DNA of 64,000 nucleotides from Cyanobacterium sp. uoEpiScrs1 (GTDB lineage Bacteria > Cyanobacteriota > Cyanobacteriia > Cyanobacteriales > Microcystaceae), in contig NZ_OX373462.1 of the NCBI RefSeq assembly GCF_947331815.1, positions 607,376 to 671,375 on the forward strand, read 5' to 3'. The stretch's first letter is position 1; each line of letters starts with the position of its first letter. The notes below the pieces were generated by a model, which searched no databases, was not told where the DNA came from, and saw only the letters and a program-made list of their open reading frames with translations. Below, one piece after another: positions 10,482-19,771 of the stretch. Made by a program: the position numbers and the translations under genes.

Positions 10482-10509
10482 CCCCCACTAGGCTAATCCG
10501 ATTTGGGGG
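10482..10509 (+). promoter_or_regulatory. GC-rich hairpin in the leader of the next gene
   Basis: CCCCCA (10482-10487) pairs with TGGGGG (10504-10509), followed by TTTATTATT; the next gene starts 40 bases on. A 5-6 bp G:C stem stands out in this AT-rich DNA. It could be an attenuator-like leader or the terminator of a transcript that no longer encodes anything. Confidence 0.4.
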
Positions 10510-10548
10510 TTTATTATTAGGATTGAATGTTTACTATTAAGGGTAAAG

Positions 10549-11013
10549 ATGAGACAACCACTCAAGAGTATGACAATAACTAAACCTCAACTGACAGGAA
10601 ACTCAGCTAATGTCCATCTATTTGTTAAACAAAAGCCCCCATCACAATCAATGGAAGACTGGAAACAAGTAGAATCCCTCTTGGACAAAAGGACCCGCAC
10701 AGACAATACATTCATTCGTGATTTTGTGAGTTATCTGAGTTTGTCTACTCTTTTTATCTTACTTGGACTTTTAGTCGGTGTTATTGGCTATCATTGGACT
10801 GCTCATTTAAGTTGGATCGATGCTATGGTAGAAGCGTCTATGATTCTGAGTGGAATGGGTCCTGTTAGTCCATTGCTAACCAATAGTGCAAAATTTTTTG
10901 CTTCACTCTATGCACTGTTTAGCGGGTTAATTTTTGTTTTAGCTATGGGGGTTGTTCTCTCTCCTCTTGTGTATAGTTTACTTAAACAGTTACGTTTGAA
11001 TAAACCTGATTAG
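10549..11013 (+). CDS. Two-helix membrane protein, possibly channel-like
   Basis: A 154-residue protein with a polar N-terminal region (about 60 residues) and two strong transmembrane helices (about residues 64-84 and 119-142). The segment between them, WIDAMVEASMILSGMGPVSP, has the helix-then-Gly-turn layout of a pore loop in two-helix cation channels, although the TVGYG-type selectivity filter is not present. I do not recognise a named family; the channel idea is an inference from topology. Met-8 is an alternative start. Its stop overlaps by four bases the stop of the gene on the other strand. Confidence 0.6.
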   Translation: MRQPLKSMTITKPQLTGNSANVHLFVKQKPPSQSMEDWKQVESLLDKRTRTDNTFIRDFVSYLSLSTLFILLGLLVGVIGYHWTAHLSWIDAMVEASMILSGMGPVSPLLTNSAKFFASLYALFSGLIFVLAMGVVLSPLVYSLLKQLRLNKPD

Positions 11014-11351
11014 AGTTTTATTTTTAGAAGTTCTTCATATCGTGTCTCCACTTGAGAAATTAGTTCGCGTAAACTTGAATCATTTTCTAGCCTCTCCCAC
11101 ATTTGTAGAATATAGTAATTGGAAACTTCTTCTGAAGGATAATCCCTTGGAGGAAGACAACTTAAGTATTGTTCTAATAATTGGATAGTTTCTTTTAACC
11201 ATTTACCTTGACTTTCTTGTTTTAATCCGGCGTAGACTTTTCTTCCTTTCTCTAAGGCTTGTTTAATACGATTCAATTTAGTTTTCTCTTGTTGAATCAT
11301 CCATTGCTGCATATCAGGAGGATATTGATCGAATTTCTCTTTAATGTTCAT
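11010..11351 (-). CDS. Hypothetical helical protein
   Basis: A 113-residue soluble protein, rich in Lys, Glu and Leu, predicted to be almost all helical (EKTKLNRIKQALEKGRKVYAGLKQESQGKWLKE is split by no proline). No signal peptide or membrane helix and no recognised motif. The ATG at 11351 is well placed and codon use looks like that of the real genes around it. It converges with the two-helix membrane protein, sharing four bases at the stops. Function unknown. Confidence 0.55.
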   Translation of the reverse strand: MNIKEKFDQYPPDMQQWMIQQEKTKLNRIKQALEKGRKVYAGLKQESQGKWLKETIQLLEQYLSCLPPRDYPSEEVSNYYILQMWERLENDSSLRELISQVETRYEELLKIKL

Positions 11352-11972
11352 GTAATCAAAATGGTATTAGCTAGACTTCAAAAATATATTGTGCTTTCTT
11401 ATATCCTTTGGTAAATAACTTTATTGTTCAACCACCTAGCGTTATCGACTTCTTTCGTGCTAGTTTTTTTTTCAAAACCTAATATCCAAGTTAAAACCAA
11501 TTACTTTTATTACGTTGTTGTTACAAACATCACTATCAATAAGATTGTCGGACTAGTCAATCCAAATCTACTCTCTCAATTAAAGTATATTAGAGCTGTA
11601 GAACAAAATTCTATTTAAGTGGTAGGATCTTGGCTACTTGACATTTAACGACGCAATCTAGATTTGGGAAAATAAGGAATTACTATTGCTTGATAGAGTA
11701 TTAGACATCATATAGAGTACTTAGTTCAATGATAATGAACTGATATTGATAAAGCAATAATGCCCTATTCTAGCAAATTTTTTCATTATATTTACATAGA
11801 TAGAAGGTTAACATTATTGTTTTTAACAATATTTTCTGCCCTTAACAGAAATAGGTAATACAAAGAAGATAAAAAAAGAAAATAAAAAAAGAAAATATTA
11901 ACTATTCTGACGATACAATACTGTCTAATAATAAATGTTAAACATAATTGAATTTCAACTAATTAAATAAGT
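11352..11972. other. Gene-free spacer before cofH
   Basis: AT-rich DNA. A 64-codon frame at 11424-11618 begins with TTG, has no ribosome binding site and no family resemblance; I treat it as chance. Nothing else was recognised. Confidence 0.55.
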
Positions 11973-13121
11973 ATGACTAATATAGATGTTATTTTAGATA
12001 AAGTCACCAGAGGGATTGACTTACTACCGGAAGAAGGAATTATATTACTAACTCAAACAGATAAAGGGTTAGTTAATACTATTAGAGAAACAGCTGATAA
12101 ATTGCGCAGAAAACAAGTAGGAGATACTGTTACTTACGTAATTAATTGTAATATTAACTTTACCAATATTTGTGAACAGCATTGTAATTTTTGTGCATTT
12201 CGACGTAATGAAGGGCAAATTGGAGCATTCTGGTTAAGAACAGATCAAATACTTGAAAAAGCTGCCTATGCTTTTAAAAAAAAAGCGACAGAAATTTGTA
12301 TACAGGGAGGGTTAAATCCCCAAGCTAAGTTAAATAAAACTTCCCTTGATTATTATTTACAATTAGTAAAAACGTTAAAAAAAGAATTTCCCAAACTCCA
12401 TTTACATGCTTTTTCTCCCCAAGAAATCCAATTTATTGCCAGAGAAGATAACGTTAGTTATAGTGACGTCATTATTGCCTTACGTGATGCAGGGTTAGGA
12501 TCAATTCCAGGAACTGCCGCCGAAGTTTTGGACGATAATGTAAGGCGTGTTATTTGCCCTGAAAAGGTCAACACACAAACTTGGTTAGAAATTGTAAGTA
12601 CTGCTCATCGTTTAGGAATTCCTACCACGAGCACCATGTTATCGGGTCATATTGAAACCCCACAACAACAAATACGACATTTAATTCATCTAAGAAACCT
12701 TCAAAAAACAGCTATTAAAAAAAGTTATCCTGCGAAAATTACAGAGTTTGTTTTATTACCCTTTGTTGGAAAAGGAGCACCTCAACCCTTAAGAAAAAGA
12801 GTGGGAAGAGACCAGCCTATATTAGGAAATAATTTATTATTAACAGCGGTAGCAAGAATTATGTTGGGAAACTGGATCCCTAACCATCAACCAAGTTGGG
12901 TTAAATTAGGACTAAATGGAGCATTAAAAGCCTTGCAATGGGGCTGTAACGATATTGGAGGAACGTTAATGGAAGAAAATATTACCCTAATGGCAGGAGC
13001 AAAAGGAGGGACTTACATGGAAGTAGAAACCTTACAAAAGGCGATCCAATCTATCCACCGTCCCTATCAACAAAGAGATACTATATACTCAGACTTATTA
13101 TCAATCCCTAATAGTAATTAA
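11973..13121 (+). CDS. cofH: FO synthase subunit 2 (CofH), radical SAM
   Basis: CofH joins 5-amino-6-ribitylaminouracil and tyrosine; with CofG it makes FO (8-hydroxy-5-deazaflavin), the core of F420 and the antenna pigment of some photolyases. The 382-residue length is normal. The radical-SAM cluster motif CxxxCxxC is seen as [10 protein letters not shown] near residue 63, and family blocks such as ICIQGGLNP and LHAFSPQEI follow. Cyanobacteria generally lack full F420 use but need FO for class I photolyase, and a phr gene lies 15 kb away in this window. CofG is not in the window. The gene stands alone. Confidence 0.93.
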   Translation: MTNIDVILDKVTRGIDLLPEEGIILLTQTDKGLVNTIRETADKLRRKQVGDTVTYVINCNINFTNICEQHCNFCAFRRNEGQIGAFWLRTDQILEKAAYAFKKKATEICIQGGLNPQAKLNKTSLDYYLQLVKTLKKEFPKLHLHAFSPQEIQFIAREDNVSYSDVIIALRDAGLGSIPGTAAEVLDDNVRRVICPEKVNTQTWLEIVSTAHRLGIPTTSTMLSGHIETPQQQIRHLIHLRNLQKTAIKKSYPAKITEFVLLPFVGKGAPQPLRKRVGRDQPILGNNLLLTAVARIMLGNWIPNHQPSWVKLGLNGALKALQWGCNDIGGTLMEENITLMAGAKGGTYMEVETLQKAIQSIHRPYQQRDTIYSDLLSIPNSN

Positions 13122-13319
13122 TAATAGTTAAAATTGTAGTAATTCTGAATGGACGTAATGAGATAATAGATGATCGATGTTTAGTTGTACTTATCCCAAA
13201 TACTAGTGTAACGATAGTTTGTAAGCACTCGGGTAATAGGTAACTAAATAAATCTAACTTACTCTTCATAAGACTATTGGCTAATTTTTTCTTGACTTAT
13301 GTTTTTATACCTACTCTAT

Positions 13320-13336
13320 AGTGCAAGACTTGCACT
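13320..13336 (-). terminator. Short hairpin after purD
   Basis: AGTGCAA (13320-13326) and TTGCACT (13330-13336) form a 7-bp stem with a 3-base loop, two bases beyond the purD stop on the minus strand. No U tract follows in that direction, so it may be a terminator or simply stabilise the mRNA end. Confidence 0.4.
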
Positions 13337-13338
13337 TT

Positions 13339-14610
13339 TTAGTCTTTTCGAGATTGCGCTCGATATCCAATATCTCGACGGTAATATTGTTCGTCAAAGT
13401 TAATGCAATCGACCCCTTGATAAACCTCAGTAATAGCTTCACTAAAATTTTCTCTGATTGCTGTTACCCCTAAAACTCTTCCCCCATCTGTGATTAGACG
13501 ATCTCCCTCTAATGCAGTTCCTGCCTGAAACACCGTCACTCCAATTGCTTCTGCTTCTTGAATACCTGTAATCAGTTTCCCTTTCTTATACTTTCCGGGA
13601 TACCCTGAGGAAGCTACTACCACACATACTGCTGTTCCTAAATGCCAACATAGGGGAGGAAACTCTTCTAAACGCTGTTGCACACAAGCCAAAATAACTT
13701 GATCTAAAGGAGTTTTCAACAAAGGTAGCACCACTTGAGTTTCAGGATCACCAAAGCGACAATTGTACTCTAACACTTTGGGTTCTCCTTGAGGAGATAT
13801 CATTAACCCTGCATACAAAACCCCCCGATAGTCTATTCCCCGGTTGCGTAAAGCGGCTACAGTGGGCTGTAGGATTTCTTTGTCGACCCGTTGTAATAAG
13901 TCTGATGTTGCAATTGGAGCTGGACAATAAGCCCCCATACCCCCCGTATTGAGCCCGATATCCCCTTCTCCAATTCGCTTATGGTCCTGGGCAGGAAGTA
14001 GAGAACGAACTGTTATTCCATCAGTTATTGCCAATATAGAGACTTCTTCTCCAATTAAATATTCTTCTACCAAGATCGGGGAAAATCCCGCTTTAAATAA
14101 ATAATCAACTGCAGCATAGGCTTCTGAGGCTGTTTGGGCAACAATAACCCCTTTTCCAGACGCTAGCCCATCAGCTTTAACGACAATGGGCGTCTCTTGT
14201 TGAGTGATATAAGCTTTGGCTTCTACTGCATTAGTAAAGGACTTTCCTTTGGCGATAGGAACTCCCGCTTCAGTCATAAGAGATTTTGCCCAGGACTTAC
14301 TTGACTCAAGTTTTGCCCCAAGTTGAGTAGGACCAAAAACAGGAATATCTTTTTCTCGAAGAAGATCGCTAATTCCTAAGGATAGGGGAACTTCCGGACC
14401 TACTACCACTAGATCGACTTTATTTTGAATGGCAACCTGAGTAATACCTTCGATATCCTCTACCGCTAAGGGAATATTTTCGCACCTCTCTAATAAGGCG
14501 GTTCCCCCATTTCCCGGAACACACCAACACCGTTTAACCTGAGGAGACTGTAACAGTTTCCATGCTAAAGCGTGTTCACGCCCTCCATTACCAACAACTA
14601 AAACTTTCAC
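13339..14610 (-). CDS. purD: Phosphoribosylamine-glycine ligase (GARS)
   Basis: PurD catalyses the second step of de novo purine synthesis, joining glycine to phosphoribosylamine with ATP. The 423-residue protein begins with the family motif MKVLVVGNGGREHALAWK, has the ATP-grasp fold with VVKADGLASGKGV near residue 145, and the metal-binding block EYNCRFGDPE near residue 286. The start codon is GTG at 14610, which gives exactly the conserved N-terminus. It is a single-gene unit; purine synthesis has thus not been handed over to a host. Confidence 0.96.
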   Translation of the reverse strand: MKVLVVGNGGREHALAWKLLQSPQVKRCWCVPGNGGTALLERCENIPLAVEDIEGITQVAIQNKVDLVVVGPEVPLSLGISDLLREKDIPVFGPTQLGAKLESSKSWAKSLMTEAGVPIAKGKSFTNAVEAKAYITQQETPIVVKADGLASGKGVIVAQTASEAYAAVDYLFKAGFSPILVEEYLIGEEVSILAITDGITVRSLLPAQDHKRIGEGDIGLNTGGMGAYCPAPIATSDLLQRVDKEILQPTVAALRNRGIDYRGVLYAGLMISPQGEPKVLEYNCRFGDPETQVVLPLLKTPLDQVILACVQQRLEEFPPLCWHLGTAVCVVVASSGYPGKYKKGKLITGIQEAEAIGVTVFQAGTALEGDRLITDGGRVLGVTAIRENFSEAITEVYQGVDCINFDEQYYRRDIGYRAQSRKD

Positions 14611-14725
14611 CCTTTTTCCTTATTGAACTACATCTTCAAGACACTATCGACAATAGTACCAAAAGATTAAATTTAACCTAAGAAGTAAAAAAACTGACAT
14701 TATCTCATAGATAAAAGTAACTAAT

Positions 14726-15016
14726 TCACTGAATAACTTCAACGTCGATTGTAGTTACCTGAGAAGAATTGTTATCAACAGTTGGATAAGTATGACTTTT
14801 TTGACTGTATCCCCAAAATAGGATAGACAGTTCACTAACTAATAAGGTTATCAATAAACCATCGTCAATCCACCCTAAAATAGGAATTAAGTCTGGTGAA
14901 ATGTCGATAGGGCTTAATAGATAAATAATAGTACCAAGAATAATAAGCCGACGGGACAGAGGACGTTTCATAGCATTACGATACCAGTTATAGAAAAGTC
15001 GAATTATATAGTTCAT
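14726..15016 (-). CDS. YkvA/DUF1232 membrane protein
   Basis: A 96-residue protein with the DUF1232 signature: YLLSPIDISPDLIPILGWIDD (shortened here) at about residues 37-56 is the family's hallmark of a short hydrophobic hairpin with P-D-x-x-P-D-x-x-P. Two hydrophobic helices are likely, with a polar C-terminal tail. The family's function is unknown. It lies between purD and the oxidase block on the same strand, 115 bases upstream of purD. Confidence 0.8.
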   Translation of the reverse strand: MNYIIRLFYNWYRNAMKRPLSRRLIILGTIIYLLSPIDISPDLIPILGWIDDGLLITLLVSELSILFWGYSQKSHTYPTVDNNSSQVTTIDVEVIQ

Positions 15017-15738
15017 ATTTACTGACTTGAAATTTACTTTTTAACTCAATCATAGCTTGACTTAAACTATTTAGGTTAATAAAAAGAAAACTACCGTGTT
15101 TAATATTAAAATTGAGCATTAAATACTCAATCGGTAATTAATAATTTGGATTAAGGTAATAATTAATAGTTACATGTTAACAACACTTATCAAATACGCA
15201 CTGTTAAAAACAGATAAAGCGATTACCAATAACATTAGACAAACTCAAAATTATTTAGTAATAACTGGATTTCTAAATAGATAAGTATACTAAACTAACT
15301 CTTAAACGTTATTAAGATCGACTTTTAACTCAAAACTCAGGTGTTACTTTGATTTTATACTTACACATTATTTAAATTTTTGACTTTTATTACATTAAAT
15401 TTTTACCGATAAGACTTTTAAGACTAGAAAATACTTAATTTTTATAGAAATTAAAGTTTCTATAGTCATAGAATGCACTCATAATAAAAATTTTGTAAAA
15501 AATTAGAGGTTAACCTGATCGTGTTCAGTTAAAAATCTAATATTTTATACTCGTAATTTAACTATTTCGTCATTTGATAGATAAACGATTTAGTTTAACA
15601 AAAATAACAACAAAGGTTAAAATAATACCTATTACCTTGCCCAACATGGGGATTAAAAGGGCATTCGTCTTCATCCCCAATTTAAAATTCTTTTATGAGC
15701 AATATTAACTTCTAACCTTTGTTTTCATCAGATTTCTA
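15017..15738. other. Gene-free spacer with nested stem-loops after the oxidase block
   Basis: AT-rich with no coding region recognised. Near its right end two nested stems follow the last gene of the oxidase block: the inner TGGGGAT/ATCCCCA (15647-15653, 15673-15679) and an outer AACAAAGGTTA/TAACCTTTGTT (15609-15619, 15713-15723). Confidence 0.6.
15609..15723 (-). terminator. Nested stem-loop, probable end of the oxidase transcript
   Basis: An 11-bp outer stem (15609-15619 with 15713-15723) encloses a 7-bp G:C-richer stem (15647-15653 with 15673-15679). It begins about 15 bases after the stop of the GMC gene on the minus strand, the natural end of the six-gene block. The role is inferred from position. 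Confidence 0.5.
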
Positions 15739-17253
15739 CTAAAGTCTTTCCATCAGATGATCACCAACTCGCAATGCATTAGCGATAATTGTTAAGGCTG
15801 GAGGAACCCCTGAACTTGATGGAAAGAAACTACTGTCAACAATATAGAGATTATCAAGATCATGAGCACGACAGTTGAAGTCAAGAACAGAAGTAGCTGG
15901 ATCTTCCCCAAAACGACAAGTACCACATTGGTTAGCAACCGCTTGTATAGTCACCTCCCCACGAGGGTAAACCGCAAGCTTCTCAAAGACAGAATTTCCT
16001 AGTCTATTTTCTCCCTTTTTTAATACATCTATCCAACGGTAGATAAGGCGATCATGTGCCTCAATATTATTAGGAGTGTATTCAACATATAGCTTATCTC
16101 CACTAACTCTTACACGATTATTTGGATCAGGCAAGGTTTCCGTATACATCCACCAACCGATAGATCGTTTCGCTAAATGCTCAAGTCCAAACCCAGGTAA
16201 ACCTTTTGCTAAAACAGATAAAATGGGGGGAGATTCTGCAAAAATAATATCTTGAAGCAGTCCACCCGTATTCTCAATATGACCCATTGGGTAAGGAAAA
16301 TTTTCGTCACCCCAGTAAAAATCATTGATACTAACTGTTCTGAGAAATTGTCCCGAGTTTGGCTTTGCACTCAATTCCACCATTGCAGTTTGATGATGTT
16401 TCATAAAATTACGTCCTACCTGATCGGAACTATTTCCCAATCCGTTAGGATGTTTATGATTAGCAGAACGTAACAGTAGGGCTGATGAATTAATCGCACC
16501 ACAAGCTAAAACGATTACATCTCCAAAAAATAGATAAGATTGACCGCAAATTTCTGCTTCTACTGCTCTAACTGCTTCTCCTGAGGAATTAGTTAACAAG
16601 CAGACTACCTTAGCCGAAGTTTTAAGAGTCACATTAGAATATTTTAAGGCTGGTACAATGCCAAATACTTCCGAGTCTCCCGTAGGATCATCCTCTGCCC
16701 GAGTCAAACTTAGAGGTAATATCGTAGGATGTAACCCCTGTTGACTGATCGCGTCAACAATCTTTTGAATTTGGGGTTCGTTTTCTATCGGAGGCAAAGG
16801 ATAGTCAGAACTACGGAAAGGTTCAGTAGGATCACCTCCTGTTTGTCCATGAACCATGTAAAGCTTTTCAGCTTCGGTATAATAGGGTTCAAAATCACTA
16901 TATTTTACCCCCCAAGCAGGTGAAATTCCTTCTTGATGTTCTACCTCTTCAAAGTCCTTTTCTCTCATCCTCACTAACGCTGAGCCGTAGATTTTTGTAT
17001 TCCCTCCAACAGCGTAATTTGTCTGAGGCGAAAATGCCTCCCCATTCTTGTTGTACCAGCGTTCTGGTGCGCGATAACGTTCTTTCTTAAAGACATCAAC
17101 GTTAACTCTGTTTTGTTCTTCTAGGGGCATAAAATCCCCTCTTTCCAGGACTAAAATTTCTTTGCCTGTAGAGGCTAGTCTATTAGCTAAAGTTCCTCCT
17201 CCTGCCCCCGTACCAACAATAATTACATCATAATGTTTATCATCAATAATCAT
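15739..17253 (-). CDS. GMC family FAD-dependent oxidoreductase
   Basis: A 504-residue flavoprotein of the glucose-methanol-choline family, closest in style to gluconate/sorbosone-type dehydrogenases that pass electrons to the respiratory chain. The FAD-binding VGTGAGGGTLANRLA is at residue 13 and the C-terminal block runs from CGTCRFGEDP to HDLDNLYIVDSSFFPSS. The usual Asn of the last active-site segment (NPxLTI) is Pro here (VPPALTI). No signal peptide is seen, so it is probably cytoplasmic or peripheral. A good GGAAG site precedes the ATG. It starts 31 bases after the oxidase subunit III stop on the same strand, so co-transcription is likely, suggesting that it feeds electrons to the quinone pool used by this oxidase. 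Substrate unknown. Confidence 0.85.
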   Translation of the reverse strand: MIIDDKHYDVIIVGTGAGGGTLANRLASTGKEILVLERGDFMPLEEQNRVNVDVFKKERYRAPERWYNKNGEAFSPQTNYAVGGNTKIYGSALVRMREKDFEEVEHQEGISPAWGVKYSDFEPYYTEAEKLYMVHGQTGGDPTEPFRSSDYPLPPIENEPQIQKIVDAISQQGLHPTILPLSLTRAEDDPTGDSEVFGIVPALKYSNVTLKTSAKVVCLLTNSSGEAVRAVEAEICGQSYLFFGDVIVLACGAINSSALLLRSANHKHPNGLGNSSDQVGRNFMKHHQTAMVELSAKPNSGQFLRTVSINDFYWGDENFPYPMGHIENTGGLLQDIIFAESPPILSVLAKGLPGFGLEHLAKRSIGWWMYTETLPDPNNRVRVSGDKLYVEYTPNNIEAHDRLIYRWIDVLKKGENRLGNSVFEKLAVYPRGEVTIQAVANQCGTCRFGEDPATSVLDFNCRAHDLDNLYIVDSSFFPSSSGVPPALTIIANALRVGDHLMERL

Positions 17254-17284
17254 AACTTCCTCTACTTTAACTATTAAATATTAA

Positions 17285-17887
17285 CTATTGCCATAGATAA
17301 ATTAAGACAAATAAAACAATCCAAATAACATCAACAAAGTGCCAAAATAAAGAGGTAGCCATTACGCCAAAATGTCCACCATCATAATTTTTTGGAAAAA
17401 AGGAACGACCTAACATTAATGCTTGTAGAATTACACCTGTGAGTACATGTAAACCATGAAATCCTGTTAGGAGATAAAATATTCCTCCAAATACTCCAGA
17501 GGTAAAGCTAAACTCTAAATTACTCCATTCGATAACTTGTCCTACTAGGAAATAACTTCCCATAGCCATAGTTATCAATAGAAAAAACCGAAATCCCCAC
17601 AATTGACTGCGTTCTAAAAACTGCTCAGCAATATAAATTACAAAACTACTAGATACCAAAACCGCTGTATTAATAGCAGGTTCTTTAACTTCTAGTCCTG
17701 TTACTCCAATCGGTAACCAGTCAATCGCAGTAGTTTTGTAAACAAAATATCCGACAAAAAAGCTGATAAAAATAATACTCTCTGAGAGAAGAAACACGAC
17801 AAAGGCAAAGAGACTATTACCCTCTGCATCGTGTTCATGTCCTCCTATTGCCTCATGCAATTGTTCTGAAGAAACTGAACTATTCAT
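17285..17887 (-). CDS. coxC: Terminal oxidase subunit III (ARTO-type)
   Basis: Subunit III of a haem-copper oxidase: about 200 residues, five transmembrane helices, with the family blocks LLSESIIFISFF, GFHGLHVLTG and SLFWHFVDVIWIVLF. It lies directly after subunit I. The frame opens at TTG (17899), but ATG at 17887 is the likely start: it has GGAG (17894-17897) six bases upstream, and the TTG overlaps that site. Located in the plasma or thylakoid membrane with subunits I and II. Confidence 0.93.
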   Translation of the reverse strand: MNSSVSSEQLHEAIGGHEHDAEGNSLFAFVVFLLSESIIFISFFVGYFVYKTTAIDWLPIGVTGLEVKEPAINTAVLVSSSFVIYIAEQFLERSQLWGFRFFLLITMAMGSYFLVGQVIEWSNLEFSFTSGVFGGIFYLLTGFHGLHVLTGVILQALMLGRSFFPKNYDGGHFGVMATSLFWHFVDVIWIVLFVLIYLWQ

Positions 17888-17963
17888 TGTACTCTCCAAG
17901 TTTTGAAGTTAGGGAATAAAAACTAATAGTAATAATCAAAAACTACTAGCTGTTGACTGTTGA

Positions 17964-19643
17964 CTATTTACTATGTCCTACCATTGCTTCTTCATTAGAG
18001 ACTAATGGGTCTGACTTACCATAACCGTAGGGACCAGAAATAATCACAGGAATATCTTCGAAATTTTCTATACTCGGAGGAGAGGATATCATCCACTCTA
18101 ATCCAATAGCACGCCAGGGGTTATTTGAGGCTATCGGTCCTTGTATCCAAGAACTAACCATATTCACAATAAAGGGCAATGTAGACATTCCTAACAGAAA
18201 TGCTCCAAAACTTGCTACCACATTCCAAAAAGTGTATTCAGGATCATAAGAAGCTACTCTACGTAACATTCCTTGTAATCCTAAAGGATGCATAGGCAAA
18301 AAATTTAAGTTCGTTCCAATAAAAGCTAACCAGAAATGGATCTGACCCCAACTTTCGTAGTACATTCTCCCCGTCATTTTAGGGAACCAATGATAAATAG
18401 CGGCATACATTCCCATAGTGACTGTTCCATAGAGAACATAATGGAAATGTCCAACGACAAAATAGGTGTTATTAACATGAATATCCACGGGGACCGCTGA
18501 CAACATAATACCCGTTACGCCAGCAAAAATAAACATAATTAACGCCCCCAGGGAAAATAACATAGGAGTGTTGAGGCGTAATTTTCCTCCCCAAATAGTA
18601 CCGACCCAAGCAAATACTTTAATTCCGGTGGGAACTGACACACACATAGTAGACAGCATGAACACCATCCGCATCCAACCAGAGGTTTCACTAGTATACA
18701 TATGATGCACCCAAACCAAGCCACTAACCCCAGCGATAAGTAAAGAAGAAATTGCAACAATTCTATACCCAAACAAAGGTTTACGGGAATAAACTGGGAA
18801 AATTTCTGAGAATATGCCAAAGATGGGCAGAATAATTACATAGACTGCAGGGTGGGAATAAAACCAGAAAAAGTGTTGAAATAAAATTGGGTTTCCTCCT
18901 CTGGAGGCGTCAAAAAAACTCGTCCCTGTAGTGACATCAAACAATAACATCACTGCTCCTGCGGTAAGAGCTGGTAGTCCAAATAATTGAATAACCTGTG
19001 CGCTAAAAACAGCCCAAACAAAAACTGGCATCCGAAAAAAGGTCATTCCGGGGGCGCGCATTTTGACCACAGTCGTTACAAAGTTGACTGCTCCCATAAT
19101 CGAGGAGACTCCAGAAATAGCTACTGCCAACAACCAGAGAACCTGTCCTGTTATCAATTGCCCGGTCGGGTTTTGAACACTAACCGGAGGGTAAGACCAC
19201 CAGCCGGACTGGGCTGATCCACTCGGGACAAAAAAACTGGATAACATCAAGGTACCAACAATGGGGACCATCCAAAAGGCAGCCGCATTGAGACGAGGAA
19301 AAGCCATGTCTTTTGCCCCGATCATAATCGGAACCAAATAGTTAGCTAACCCTAGCAATGAAGGAAATGTCCATAAGAACAGCATAATAGTGCCATGCAT
19401 TGTGAACATTCCGTTGTAAAAAGTCCGATCAACCAAATCCGCTTCTGGGGTAATTAATTCTCCCCGAATGACCATGGCAAAGATTCCACCGATAAGGAAG
19501 AAAATAAAAGAAGTTACCAAGTATTGGATCCCAATAACTTTATGATCTGTACTAAAGCTAAAATACCGTCTCCAATCTCTGGCAGATAGGTCTTGATAGC
19601 TTTCCGCAATAGTTGTTGTATTTTTGATTTGACGATCTGTCAT
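17964..19643 (-). CDS. coxA: Terminal oxidase subunit I (haem-copper, A2 type)
   Basis: The catalytic subunit, reducing O2 to water and pumping protons. All metal ligands are visible: His-83 (low-spin haem), His-264 with Tyr-268 (CuB and cross-linked Tyr), His-313/314 (CuB), His-399 and His-401 (haems). The D-channel glutamate of A1 oxidases is absent; instead the motif is YSHPAVY (262-268), the mark of A2-type enzymes. The K-channel TGIK block is present near residue 339. Length 559, about twelve helices. It is in the order subunit II-I-III typical of cyanobacterial oxidases. The partner subunit II lacks a CuA site, so this should be the alternative oxidase that takes electrons from quinol. 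Confidence 0.95.
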   Translation of the reverse strand: MTDRQIKNTTTIAESYQDLSARDWRRYFSFSTDHKVIGIQYLVTSFIFFLIGGIFAMVIRGELITPEADLVDRTFYNGMFTMHGTIMLFLWTFPSLLGLANYLVPIMIGAKDMAFPRLNAAAFWMVPIVGTLMLSSFFVPSGSAQSGWWSYPPVSVQNPTGQLITGQVLWLLAVAISGVSSIMGAVNFVTTVVKMRAPGMTFFRMPVFVWAVFSAQVIQLFGLPALTAGAVMLLFDVTTGTSFFDASRGGNPILFQHFFWFYSHPAVYVIILPIFGIFSEIFPVYSRKPLFGYRIVAISSLLIAGVSGLVWVHHMYTSETSGWMRMVFMLSTMCVSVPTGIKVFAWVGTIWGGKLRLNTPMLFSLGALIMFIFAGVTGIMLSAVPVDIHVNNTYFVVGHFHYVLYGTVTMGMYAAIYHWFPKMTGRMYYESWGQIHFWLAFIGTNLNFLPMHPLGLQGMLRRVASYDPEYTFWNVVASFGAFLLGMSTLPFIVNMVSSWIQGPIASNNPWRAIGLEWMISSPPSIENFEDIPVIISGPYGYGKSDPLVSNEEAMVGHSK

Positions 19644-19771
19644 TGATTTTTCCTGATATTAAATGCTACTAATGACAATCTGATTGATGTTTGTTTCAAA
19701 CACAAATGATTGATGAAGGGAGAAAAAACTGAAGTCTATTTTCAAGCACAAACTATAAAACTCAAGCTAAG

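Larger units (their letters stand above)
9226..10548. other. 1.3-kb gene-free stretch with inverted repeats
   Basis: No coding region was recognised. Ordered elements are an 18-base perfect palindrome of CTTTAAATG type at 9404-9421, the 16-bp hairpin at 9720-9761, and a GC-rich stem at 10482-10509. Everything else is AT-rich with many stops. Confidence 0.6.

Noticed and set aside
11424..11618. 64-codon reading frame between the hypothetical genes and cofH
   Set aside because: TTG start, no ribosome binding site, no recognisable family or coherent domain.
16252..16473. Reading frames antisense to the GMC, coxA, thiO-thiG, uvrC, ictB and other genes
   Set aside because: These are shadows of well-supported genes in other frames, without their own start signals or family resemblance.
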